Assembly (NCBI GenBank): GCA_014621425.1
Contig: JAANBB010000439.1
Location: 1 to 32,870, forward strand
DNA: 32,870 nucleotides
Reading direction: 5' to 3'
Origin: Cylindrodendrum hubeiense
Lineage: Eukaryota > Ascomycota > Sordariomycetes > Hypocreales > Nectriaceae
The translations under genes and the position numbers were made by a program. Each line of letters opens with the position of its first letter. The first letter of the stretch is position 1. Below the pieces are notes generated by a model. The model did no database searches, was not told the DNA's origin, and worked only from the letters and a program-made list of their open reading frames with translations. Shown piece by piece: positions 1-10,458 of the stretch.

Positions 1-1
1 T

Positions 2-376
2 CCTCCTCCAGTCGAGAAGCCCAAGCCGGCTCTGCCTCTGCCGCCGCCTCCGCCGCCACCGGATGATCCTATCGAGGTCATCGCCGTAGACGTTGAGCCG
101 TCTCACAGGAAGAAGTCCTCCAAGTCGCGCTCCCACAGCAGAAGCCACCGAGGACGAGACCGCGAAGTCATCATTGAGCGGGAAAGGCTCGTCCCCGTCC
201 CCGTCCGTGTCCCTGTTCCCGTTCCCGTCGAGCCTCAGTATGAGACGTTTCGATATGTTGATGGTCCTCGACGATACGCTCCGTCGCCATCGCCCCCAGC
301 GCCTGCTCGGAGGATGATCACCGAGGATGAGCACACGAGAGTGCATATTCAGGATCGGGAGTACTATCGGCGATAA
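2..376 (+). CDS. 3' end of a proline/arginine-rich protein of unknown function (partial)
   Basis: An open frame runs from the window edge to a TAA at 374-376, giving the last 124 residues of a protein whose start lies outside. It begins with proline-rich stretches (PPPVEKPKP, then PPPPPPP), continues with a basic Ser/Arg/Lys/His segment (SRSHSRSHRGRDRE), then an alternating Val-Pro run (LVPVPVRVPVPVPVEPQ), and ends in charged sequence with DREYYRR at the C-terminus. Composition suggests an intrinsically disordered tail. I do not recognise a domain. The frame is supported by being open for the whole stretch and by strongly biased composition. It faces the next gene tail to tail, with 214 bp between the two stops. 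Confidence 0.6.
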   Translation, partial: PPPVEKPKPALPLPPPPPPPDDPIEVIAVDVEPSHRKKSSKSRSHSRSHRGRDREVIIERERLVPVPVRVPVPVPVEPQYETFRYVDGPRRYAPSPSPPAPARRMITEDEHTRVHIQDREYYRR

Positions 377-590
377 ATGATACGACTTTAGAAACAGGCA
401 TGTTTCGTCTTCACGGCCTTATATGATATAATGACGATTGTGGCTATGCGATGAGGCATTTGGGGTGTATTGAGACGTTGTATTTTGTAGGAGTTGAGGC
501 AAACTGAGATTTATACTTGTACCACCAGCCCATCTGATCTTAATATGAATCCGTGATTTGAAGAATCTCCAGTCAGCTCCCAAAGGCACA

Positions 591-3500
591 TCAATATCCC
601 TCAGAACGCGCCCGCCCTTGCCAAACGGATGTAGGCGCATAGTGCCCTTGGGTCCCGACCCTGTGCATGCCAGGGACATATTGAGTTGGACCGTAGTTCA
701 TCGCCATAGGACCAGGCAGAGGAGCCGATGAAAAGTATGGCTGATCGACCTGCTGGGGCATCATGACGGGCCCTCCATACACGCCCCGCGACGACTGCCT
801 CGGCTTGCGCATAAACCACCGAGCAATGTTGCCCAGTTCGCCCATCCACCAAAGGCCCGCGACGATAACCACCAGCGTCACCGGCAGGGCGACGGCCCAA
901 TACAGCCACTGCGACGACTCCATGTCGCGGACGTCGGTCGTATTCATGCCAAAGATGCTCGAAACGGTGCTAATGGGTAAAAACACAATAGTGACAAGCG
1001 TGAAAGCGAAGATAGCGTTCTCCTGCCTGTCCTTGGTGAAGTTCATCTTGAAGTTTATGGCCCGCTCAAGGTCGTTGGCGTAATCCGCATACCGCAAGAA
1101 CTCGAACTCGCGCTGTTCGATGAGACGTGAACATTCCATGAAGAACAAGCCGCGGAGACCACCCGCGTCTGTCGAAGAGAGCTTTGACGCCAACGATATC
1201 TCCTGGATAAACTCGTCATCGAGACCCATATAGTCGTTGGCGGGCCGTATCGTCGCCGTTTCTTCGAAGCCGGCCTTCAATGGATATTGTGGTCGAAGAG
1301 GAGGAGGAGGGGGAGGGGGAGCCATGTCGGTATACCGATCCTTCTCCCTCTCCCTCCTTATGGTCGACTCTTCTCTATTCTGCACCACGATTTTGTGGGT
1401 GTCGAGTGCTGTGAGAGAGGTTCGGATGCTGGAGATGATGTTTCGCTGCCTCTTCAGCGTGCGCTTAACGGCCGAGATTTCCTGTTGTACCAGATCAATC
1501 CGGTGCTGGTAGGACCTGTCTGACTGTTTCGACATGATTGAAGTTTCCTACAGCCATCAGTAATAATCCACAAATTCCTTGGTCATCCCAACTTACCAGT
1601 GAGTTTAGATACTGCGAGTAGGTCTCACAGATATCATCTGACTTTCCAACCTGGTCCTGGAGTAGGCCAAACGTCATCAACGAAAGAACCTCAAGGGGCA
1701 GCATACTGGTCCTTTCCAACAGGCTCTTGTCGGGTAGCCAATGCATTAGTTTCTTCATTCCTTGCTCAAGCAGCTCTCTCATCCGAGCCGTCCGACTGCT
1801 CCAACGCCTGTGGTCCTGGGAACCGTAGACCATGCCCATCACCACATACAGCCACGCAGTCACGAACTCCTGCGGTGCCTCCACTCCAACACGCTCTTCT
1901 TCAGTAGCGTGGGACATGATGTTCTGGAATGCAATCAGACTCGGCGTAAGGTTTCTCAGAAATTTTCGAATTTCGAGCACAGTGTTATCAATATTTGCGT
2001 GGGTGTAGTTTGGTTCTAGCTGTCTCAACTTTGAGTTCCTACTGTTAGCTGAGGTCAAGGTCAAGGTTTTTATACATTTACTTACTTCCAGCATGCTCCT
2101 TACGGCTCCCCAGAACTTGCGTGATGTAGGGTCCTCAAAATCTCGAGGGATGAAGAACCTATACAAAGTCTCTGTCGTGTTGAAGATGTCAATTTTTTCC
2201 TCATACGCACGCCGTACTTCCTCAGTCCCATTATCTTCAACTTTACTTGCGAGCCAATTGAGATACTCATAGCACTCCTTTCTTGTCGCCGTTTGGCAGC
2301 TTTTGTACGCGCTTCGGTTCGAATATGATGTGTCCTGCATCAGGAACATGTGGGCAGAATCAAGCTGAGCTTTGACAGCAGTGTTTTGTGCGAAAGCAGA
2401 AGCGCGTTTACGATTCGGCTTGGGTAACATCATGACATGAACGAAGTCATCGTTGTCAGTCTCCCTCTGGCCATCCCCAGTGCTTGTTCCACTCTGCACC
2501 TCTGGCTTTAGGACTGCGCGTGGGGGCGCGTCAGGAAGGCATCTGCAAACTCATTAGCTTGCACCCAAAATAGCTGAATACTGTACCATCTTACCCTATT
2601 TTCATGGTGATCTTGACGCTGGACCGGACGTGAGAAACTAGCCTAAGAATTCTAGGCCACTTCGCAGCTGTGATAACATGGCCTTGATGCCAGAACTCGA
2701 GGTTCTTAGGCCAGAAGGCTTGGAATTTCGATATAAAAGCCTCGATAATTGTCAGTCTTATGCCCAACACAGGGATGGGACTGCACTTACAAACCATGTT
2801 TGGCACTCGTCAGCGGCCAAAGACCAAGCGACTGACTCGCCATAGGAAACGAGAATCTTGCCTTGATTGCCCATTGTCAGGTCGCGAGAAGGCTCCGCGT
2901 TGACTGTCAGTGCATCTCCTTGCAGGTCAGACTGAGACATGGTTCCACAAGTCACTAGCAGACCTGTCGACTTTTGTCAATATCAGCCGTATCTATCCTT
3001 GGGGCAGATTTCTTACTGTTATCAATGACAACACACCACAGCTGAGCTATATGAAAGCATTCTCCGCGATTTACATTCCCTAATTGGCAGACTGCTTGCT
3101 CCATGTCTCTCTGAAGAGTATTTCGGGAGTATTGAGCTTGGAGTAAGGTTTGAGCTGGGAACAATGACAGGTTGGATGCGGAGAGTAAACCCGAGTATTG
3201 TTCCAGAGAAAAGTACGGTATACATATCCATCTGGCTGACCCAATGGGCATGTCTCCTGTCGCATTCTTGTTCCTGAGTGATTTGAGGGGAACCTCAATA
3301 GATCGAGGCTCGATATATCCGACCTTTGCTCCTTTGGGATTATGTCGTGATTTCACCGAGCTTTTGACATCTCCTCGAAGTCTCGTCACGGCACGTTTTT
3401 CCAGATCCGAGAGACCGGACACGCAGGATATCTCCATCTTGAGAATTGTTAGCAGGTTAAATAATGGTTATGCTCCACAGGAAGTCATACCCATAGGTCC

Positions 3501-4552
3501 TCAAAGTTCATCACTTCTTGACGAACATGTCTTCTAAATGTCAGCTTCAGCGCCCCAAACTTGAGGCTTTGCAAAACTCACAGCCACCTGAACAAGGACT
3601 GTTTCCGGTCGTTAGGACCATGAATTGCTGTCAGTGTTGCGGTATGTGAGCCACCAAGCTCGGCATTCCCGGTGTATAGTGAGGCCTTCACAGCCGTAGC
3701 TTGAGCAGTCCTCGGTTTTCCTTTCTCGTCCTTCGCCAGTGCCCTTTCGTCTGGGTCTGGTGACTCGGTGTCAGAGTCGCCGTCCTTTGATGATTCTGTG
3801 AAGGATTGAGACATAAGGTCCAAACTGAATTTATCATAAGGATCCCAGTCATCACTTGATGTACTGAGCTGCCGATATGGTCGTTGGGCCCCGTAGTGAT
3901 CAGTAGCGTATGAAGGATAGCGGTGGCGTCCAGAGGTATACCTTTCTGCCGCTGGGTCTTCGAATCGAGAATCGACCGGGGACCTGGATCGAGACTTCAT
4001 TCGACCACCGTAGCGATAGCGATCTGGGTCGTAATCGTCATCGCCATAGTATGGGCGACTCCGTGTGTGATGCGACGTCTCCTCCCAGTAATCGTCGGTG
4101 GGTGGACGAATCCGCCTGCGATTCGGTGTATCATCCCAATCACTGTCAATAGGTGGGGGGGATTCAGTGAGTCTCACTTCCTCATCCAGATGATGTACAG
4201 TAGTGGATTCGAGAGGCTGATCGGGGTTCAGGACGGACACTTCCTCAACGATGTGCCGTTGCCGAACTCTGGTCACTGGCGATTCAAGGCGAACTGACGA
4301 GCGCGGACCAGGCCTGTCACCGCTATCACGCCGGTAGCGCTGCCTTTCATTTACATTGCTATCGACGGCCTCATGTGGGCCGCGTCCTGCGTAGTCTCTA
4401 GAGTCCTGGCGATATGGTCGGCGAGGTTGCTGTTGCGGATGGATCAGTCCAGTGCTCAGTGCTGGGGGGAGTAAACATACCACGATGACCTCTTCTCTCT
4501 CTGCAAAGCGCACATGAGAGGAGCGGCCTTCTCCAACGTCGCGCTGCGCCAT
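591..4552 (-). CDS. CorA-like Mg2+ transporter family membrane protein, large fungal form
   Basis: Eight exons are proposed: 4552-4481, 4429-3582, 3533-3491, 3437-3017, 2954-2791, 2740-2595, 2542-1597 and 1547-591. All join in frame to give 1198 residues. The first ~340 residues are charged and disordered, rich in Arg, Asp, Tyr and Ser (RYDPD-like, SRSRSP). The centre has W/F-rich folded sequence. The C-terminal exon holds a coiled-coil-like stretch (about 885-950), a Pro run, and two membrane segments near residues 1059-1078 and 1095-1117, with FGMN at the end of the first (GMN about 1080-1082). GMN after the first helix is the hallmark of CorA family channels, so a role at a membrane with Mg2+ or another divalent ion is inferred. 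Transport activity is not certain, because large fungal members are poorly characterised and the tail after helix 2 is long. The 4480-4430 intron is a multiple of three and could be retained. The start is the first ATG before the conserved-looking segment HVRFAEREE. Confidence 0.8.
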
Positions 4553-5034
4553 AATTGGTATTCGGCACAGAGAGGTACAGTTCGATCTTTCGATTGCTGT
4601 CCTTTGAGCAACTCGTTTTGTTGGCAATTCCGTGGACGACCACTGTGATGTGAGCGCGTTGCAAGCAACTTCAACAGGTGAAGCTGCGAGGCGACAGCCT
4701 AGTGCTTACCTATGTTAGTCTAGCTCTTGGCGCGGACCAGCCCGTTTGGTGGCTGGGCCACTAATAGCCCCTGGAACAGCCACTGGAACGACCACTGGAA
4801 TAACCACTGGAACGGGTTCAGCTCTGTACGAACCCATGTCATTGACGTCTTCAGCTCTCTCAGCTGCCACCATCTATCTACCTAACCCTATTAATATTTC
4901 CAAGCTGGACGTTGGTGTGATGTATATACAAAAGGCTCATCCATGTTCAGTTTCCTTGCCGTGTTTATATCAAGCCGTATCTTCAGCTAGTTCCGGAAAG
5001 CTACTTCATTGTTTTAATTTCGCCTTGGCTCAAT
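4553..5034. other. Intergenic region between two minus-strand genes
   Basis: This 480-bp stretch lies upstream of the CorA-like gene and downstream of the BTB gene stop. It should hold the CorA-gene promoter and the BTB-gene 3' end. It contains a 12-bp tandem repeat at 4768-4815 and a telobox-like AACCCTA near 4883. An open frame at 4746-5189 (+) exists but is low-complexity and overlaps the BTB gene antisense; I do not support it as a gene. Confidence 0.5.
4768..4815. repeat. 12-bp tandem repeat, four copies
   Basis: Four consecutive 12-bp units of the form CCACTGGAAYRR are visible (4768-4779, 4780-4791, 4792-4803, 4804-4815). The first unit differs most (CCCCTGGAACAG). They lie in the putative promoter of the CorA-like gene. 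Nothing shows whether they bind a protein; simple slippage expansion is enough to explain them. Confidence 0.85.
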
Positions 5035-6434
5035 TCACAGCGAACTGCCTCTTGGACGTCGATGCCAAGTGTGTGCCCTTCCTCTTGACGAGGGCAAAGT
5101 CTGACGAGGAGAAATATCCGCAGTTCCAGTGTCGACGCACGCATCGTCAATGGTATCTCCAATTGCTGCTTTCTCGAATAGCTTTTTGAGCCCGGCTTCG
5201 GTCGGCACGGGGCTATTCGTCGTGGAATTGTGTTCTTTCAAGAGTCGGCGATATTCCGCCTGGTCCAGCAAGAGGGTATGTGGGAAAAGCTGGCGGGTCG
5301 TTTGAAGGAGATTGATAAAAGCAGGTTGCCGCACTAGCCAGAATAGAGTGGCGTCAAGAACGCCTGCCATTGCCAATCTCATCGGCATCATGAGAGCGTG
5401 AGGGCCCTCGTGGTGGAGAATACCCAGGGCGTTCTGATAGTGCCAGAAGAACTCCGCCCATTCCGAGTCGTCCAGTGTTTGATGGAGGTAGTGTGTTGTC
5501 ACCAAGGTCCCAAGCTCGGCGGATGTCCTTTCGACGATTCGGAGAAGGTGAGCTGCCATCCTACTTACTCGCAGGAACACTGCCGCACAGTATCCCAGAA
5601 CACATCGTGGAAGGTGGAGGACGTTCCAGGGCCGACTCGGATCAAGCTCACAAATTTCAATTCCTATATCAGGCCCGTTGGTTAATCAACTAACTCTCTG
5701 GTCACCAGAAAATGGTTGGGAGATCTCACTTCCAGTGTAGATGAATCTCAAACAGTACGCAGCAGCTTCGGTGGCACAGTCCAAGTGCACTTTGACTGGG
5801 GATCCATCCTGTAGATGCCTTGTCAGATTCAGCAATAGAAAGGGGCATTGAGCGTCGTACCGAGTTTGGAGGAGGAAGATTCTCACGAAACCAGCCCGAC
5901 TCGGGTTCCACGATGTTGCGGTGGACTCGAAAGGTCATCTTGTCGGTGTGTACCACCACATCAGCGCCAAACGGTCGCTCCCAGAGACTGCCGATAGTAT
6001 CAGTCGTTGATCGAAAGACGTAAATACACCAGGGAGGTCGACTTCTCTGTGGCTCGCGGAGCCGCTGCTTCGAGTATGTGGCGGGAGGTGTCTGAACAGG
6101 TAGAAACAGAACATGTTGTAGGTGCCGCATGTGAAGCGTCCCCAGTTCGAGGACACGATGAAGCTGATGATGCTCGGGATGATCTGGTAGCTGCGCTTTG
6201 GGGTGGTAGGACGTGACTGCTCGCGTTAGGGAGCGGCGGGAAGTCATCGCCAGCGACGGTTATCGTTTGTTGGCGAGCCCACGGGTTGGTGCTGGGCGGA
6301 GAAGCTGGTTGAAGGTTTTGGGGGGCTTTAGGATTCCGAGAAGTAGGATTCCGAGAAGTAGGATTCCGAGAAGATGCAGCTGACGATGCACCAGTCTTCT
6401 TCCTACCCCTTCCGTCGATCGACAACCGATCCAT
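5035..6434 (-). CDS. BTB/POZ domain protein, fungal type
   Basis: Four exons are proposed: 6434-6028, 5987-5861, 5808-5730 and 5663-5035, giving 413 residues. Residues 1-135 are disordered and Ser/Thr/Ala/Pro-rich, with a repeated SRNPT motif. The BTB core starts near residue 137 (PFGADVVVHTD, then FRVHRNIVEPESGWF, DGSPVKVHLDC, YCLRFIYTG). A helical C-terminal region follows, with ALMMPMRLAMAGVLDATLFW. BTB domains mediate dimerisation and often recruit cullin-3 ubiquitin ligase; no other partner domain is seen, so the role is unknown. The introns at 5860-5809 and 5729-5664 have clear GT-AG ends and branch-like CTGA(C/T) sequences. The first intron (6027-5988) is only 40 bp but is the one that fits phase. 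A GTAAGT at 5568 is probably not used, because the read-through sequence looks like family sequence. The N-terminal exon is the least certain part. Confidence 0.8.
6330..6373. repeat. 15-bp tandem repeat inside the BTB gene
   Basis: The unit AGGATTCCGAGAAGT is repeated at 6330-6344 and 6345-6359, with a 14-base third copy at 6360-6373. The unit is a multiple of three, so in the minus-strand gene it encodes a repeated SRNPT pentapeptide without breaking the frame. This suggests recent slippage expansion in a disordered N-terminus. Confidence 0.9.
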
Positions 6435-7749
6435 GGCAGAGACGCACCTGGGCCAGAGCGGCAGTATGTTGAGCTGTCTAGTATTTGGCTGGGGTTTTCA
6501 GGTCGAGAGCATTTCAGTTGGGCAAACAAGTTAGCAGCGAGCACATCCAAATGGCGCGGCGCGCCGGGGCAGTTGCAGTTGCATGAGATCCATTTGTGTC
6601 GCACAGCTTTTTATAGCGACGCGCTTCCACCGCCGACTGTCCTTGGTTGTGAATCATGGGGCCATTTGTGACGCGGGCTGTCGCCAGCTGTCGGCCGAGT
6701 GTCTGTTCTGGGTCTCTGGTTCCCTGGGTCTCTGAGTCTCCCCCGTGAATCGTTCCTTGTGAGCTGAAGGGCTGAGGCGTCGTGGATCGCGGGTGTTTGC
6801 AGCTGCACCAAGCCAGCAACTGGCTGCCTGCTGTGACGGGGCTTCATACTCGGCGTTGCGATTGTGAGCAACTGGGATACTATTTGCACTGGGATACTTT
6901 ACCCGCTGATTCAATTGTCTCATCGAAGCCATCACTTTAACTCTAGGATCTTGTACCGCGGGTTGCATTTCAAGAAACACCCACCTCCTCATGTACAGAT
7001 CAGATGAGCCCCGCTTGGGACACTCCACGCATGTTTGCTCGAACAGAATGATATATTACTGATTCATTGCAGGCATGCCAAGATTCAATTTCCAATCCCC
7101 TTTTACCGGTTGCCGCAAGCTTTGTCCGTGTTTCGTTTTAACTGAAGCTTTCAGTTGTAGACCAGTACCCTCTCGAGCATCTATTCGACTGTTCGGTCTT
7201 CTCTTCAAACGCCGGTTCATTTCCTACGTCATTTCCATGATTCGAGAGGTTTCCACCCATGTCACTAGCGGATGTCGATGAGTATTTCCTAGGCCAGTCA
7301 AGCATCTCCCGGTTGCTTGATTTTCTTAGCTAGGGCGATGTCAGAGACATCTACTTCACGAATAAGCATAAAGTAAACCACCACACGGGTATCCCTAAGG
7401 TGTCTAGGGAAGCAACGACTAAATTTACCGTTAGATTCATCTGCATCGCTGTAAACAGTCAAGTGATTGAAAGCCTCTTGAATATCCAAGAAATTTGCAT
7501 ATCAGGTGCCTTGTTCATTCACTCATGGCAGGGAGGGTTGGTTCACTGCCGTTGAGACTCGCAGGCAGCCATTATTGGCTGTGATGACGCTAGCCCCGGT
7601 AAAGCGATGACCCCTCCAGGCCCTCAGCGCCACTGCAAGCTTAGGAATCCAGGTAGACTTTGGAGGGGCTCCGGCGCCCATCCCATTCCCGTGCTCAGTT
7701 CTGCCACACCGTCATACCCGCCAAACAGCCATCGCAAATAACGTCCAAA
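6435..7749. other. Divergent intergenic region, BTB gene / thioredoxin-PITH gene
   Basis: This 1.3-kb stretch separates two divergently transcribed genes, so it should contain both promoters and 5' leaders. Short open frames (for example 7028-6654 minus and 7075-7281 plus) have no recognisable protein features and no supporting splice context. I see no RNA gene or mobile element here. Confidence 0.5.
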
Positions 7750-8931
7750 ATGTCGACGAGTCTGGTCTCAATAACCTCCAAGGAGCAGTTCAACAACCTC
7801 CTCAAGTCCTCGCGCATCGTCGTCGCCGACTGTAAGACCCCTCCCTCCATTCCACTGGCCGCTGCAGCGACAAACCTACCCCGCCACACAGGTCCCGTGA
7901 GGTTGTCGAGATGCGCCTCGTGCTGTTCTGCTTGAGAAGAGGCTGACTTGTGCTGACTCTGCAGTCTACGCCGACTGGTGCGGCCCTTGCAAGCAGATTG
8001 CCCCCATATACGAGACCCTGGCGGAGTCGCTGTCACGCCCTAACGCCGTCACCTTCGTCAAGATCAACAGTGACAACCAAAAGGACATCTCCCAAGAATA
8101 CAGCATCACCGCACTCCCCACCTTCCTCGTTTTCCGCGATGGAAACGTGATCGAGAAGGTACAGGGCGCGGACCCACGCAAGCTGCAGGCTGTCATCCAA
8201 AAGCTAGCCAACGAAGTCGAGTCCCTCGGAGAGGGTTCTGGCAGCGGCAGCGGCAGTGGCAGCGGCAGTGGCGGCCAGTGGAAGGGAGCCGAGATCCCAC
8301 GAGGCTATAGCGATATCACGGATCAAATTGAGGTTCGGGGCTGCGAGTTGCTGAATGCCGACGAGGACTTTGGCCCTGTCAGGGTCCTCTTCGATAGCTC
8401 CAAGCCGAGTGCTCTGGACAAGGGCAAGGCCAAGGCCGGTTCCAAGGATTGGGTCCAGAGCGGTGCTGACGACCAGCTGCTCCTCTACATTCCTCTCCAG
8501 GGCATAGTCAAGGTTCACACTCTACAGGCAAGCTATACCACGGTTCCTTCGCAGTGAAGCTCGTCTGTTCTGACCACATGCCGCAGATTACATCCTTGCC
8601 GCCCCAAGACGACGACGATGACGAGGCACCCATGAGACCAGGCACCATCCACATCTACATCAACAGGCCCCAGAACCTCGACTTCGGTGAAGCAGATGAT
8701 ACCGAACCCACCCAAGCGGTCGAGCTGTCCGCCGAGGATTGGAACGCCGACGGAACCGTCAACATTGGTTTGCGATTTGTCAAGTTCCAGAAGACCTCTA
8801 GTCTGGTCATCTACGTGCAAAAGGGTGACGGCGATGGGGAGACTGTACGCATCGACAGGGTCAAGCTGATTGGCGAGGCTGGCGCCAAGAGGGAGATGGG
8901 TCAGCTGCAGAAGGTCGGCGAGGACGAGTAA
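7750..8931 (+). CDS. Thioredoxin-like protein with C-terminal PITH domain (TXNL1/Txl1 type)
   Basis: Three exons are proposed: 7750-7831, 7965-8527 and 8587-8931, encoding 329 residues. Residues 5-110 form a thioredoxin fold with the active site WCGPC at 32-36 and the cis-proline motif TALPTFLVF (Pro79). A Gly-Ser linker (about 127-140) leads to a PITH domain (about 145-320), recognisable from GCELLNAD, LLLYIPLQGIVKVHTL and PGTIHIYINRPQNLDF. In human TXNL1 and fission yeast Txl1 this architecture is a redox-active protein bound to the 26S proteasome; the same role is inferred here. It is about 40 residues longer than those relatives, mainly through the linker and an acidic DDDDDE loop. Intron 1 (7832-7964, 133 bp) is GT-AG. 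Intron 2 (8528-8586, 59 bp) starts with GCAAGC, a GC-AG intron; splicing there joins two PITH strands in frame. The start ATG directly precedes the thioredoxin fold. Confidence 0.93.
8234..8274 (+). repeat. GGCAGC/GGCAGT hexanucleotide repeat encoding a Gly-Ser linker
   Basis: A short tract of GGCAGY units lies exactly between the thioredoxin and PITH domains and encodes alternating Gly-Ser. It is in frame and looks like a slippage-expanded flexible linker. Length variation between strains would be expected. Confidence 0.85.
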
Positions 8932-10458
8932 GGGTTGGAGCCTGGACGGTGGATGGATACTCAGTAATCCGTTCTCTTGCCATACGATAGTGAATGACGG
9001 GCATTTCAGGGCAATTCAAAGTACATCGGGCATGCTGCTCGGGGTAGTAGCGGCGATGGAGTTCAGGAAGCACGCAGCGACGCCTCGTCGCTCAAAAACA
9101 GGTAGAGAATAGACCGAGGGTCATGTCAATGGATCAATCTCCAAACATGCCCAACTCAAGCCGACTCTAGCACGGCAATGGGGCAACTTTATGGCAGCGT
9201 CACGGGCTATCTAACAGTGTTCTAATGGAACTTGTTTGACCTGCAGATGGTCAAACAACAAAATATCAAGAGATTGAAATGTCCTGCCTCCCAACCACGA
9301 CTGAGGTGCGTGAAAACACCAGAACCAAACGATGGTAGGGCGGGCCTGCAATTTTGATTAATCTGGGGCACAACTGACGCTGCGATGTGATCCATGGGTG
9401 AAGGATTCGAGCAACACGGAGAAAAATTTCAGGTTATGCCAGCCGCACGAAGCGAAAAGGAAAACCAGAACCAAAATTTCGACGCGAGCTCAAGTTTTTA
9501 TATCGCGAACTTGGGAAGACCCACCTTTATACCGGTTTAACTATTTATCCGGCCCCTCTTGCATCCTAGTTGCTATAGGGTAATTCTCATGGAGTGGTGC
9601 AAGTTGCATTGCTAATCTAGAAATAACGGGATCCTCCCTATCTTACCAAATTCATAAGAATTCTTCAGAATTCATTTAAGTTAGTGGCGTTGGATGAGAA
9701 GGAGATTTCGTGCAGGCAGTATTAACCCCATTCCGACAAATGTGGTGTTCGGCCATTTGGTGATTAACGAATATCAACCTGACAGACTCGCACCTTTGCA
9801 AGCGACCAGTCGGCCGCATAAGACTAGCATTTGTATAATATTATTGAGAGTTTAATAGCCCATAGCTCCAACTCGAGATTGTTGGCAATTCCCACCATAT
9901 GCTCTACCCAAGCGCCGCATAACGAGCTGTCTATATTCTTCGCAAGAACACAGAGGTCTGATGCCGCACAGACTCCGACAGTCAACCCATGCATGTCCAG
10001 TGTTTTGATAGGCCCACAATCGTGTACCTCGCTCACATCACCTTACAGGGGCTTGATGAAGCCTGAACGCGACGCGGTCAAGGCGAGTGCGGAATTTTAG
10101 TTGAGCTACGCTGAGTAACGGCCAGGCGGCAATGCCGCCTGTTTGCATCCAGTCTTGACCATAAGGTGTCACTCAGCCCCGCATCTACAGTTCTATTGTA
10201 ACAACTGACTTATGCGTCTGGTTCGCCCTTGTCAAGTTCATCCAGGATCAGTTCCGCCGCCGTTTTGCCTGCTCTTTTGGCATATTGATATACACGCTGC
10301 ATCCGTGCCCGACACCGCATTGAGGAGGCATCTCTTCATCTTCCATGTCACCATCCGAGTTGTACCTGGGCTCATGCCTCCATCTAGCCTACTCGACCTC
10401 ACTTGGTATGTCTGGAAGCGTTGTTCATGGAAGATCTTCACTAGGGACGGTGCCCTAG
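8932..10458. other. Gene-poor stretch between the thioredoxin-PITH gene and the pseudogene
   Basis: After the TAA of the thioredoxin-PITH gene there is about 1.5 kb without a supportable gene. Open frames are short and unbiased. It contains an AT-richer patch near 9590-9680 with repeated GAATTC-type words and a perfect-arm hairpin at 10123-10139. Part of it may be more decayed sequence of the relic that starts to be readable near 10459. Confidence 0.45.
10123..10139. repeat. Short inverted repeat (hairpin)
   Basis: AGGCGGCA and TGCCGCCT are perfect inverted arms of 8 bp around a single central base. It lies in non-coding DNA. No gene end is close enough to call it a terminator, and eukaryotic terminators do not work this way, so the role is unknown. 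Confidence 0.7.

Noticed and set aside
4880..4890. Telomere-like CCTAACCCTA word
   Set aside because: It is a single copy, not an array; telobox-like words are common in fungal promoters and do not show an internal telomere.
4746..5189. 147-residue plus-strand frame between CorA-like and BTB genes
   Set aside because: It starts in the 12-bp tandem repeat and ends antisense to the BTB coding exon; no protein features.
5515..5568. GTAAGT-started 54-bp intron candidate in the BTB gene
   Set aside because: The read-through segment is open, in frame and resembles the family helix (AAHLLRIVERTSAELGTLV); there is no good branch site.
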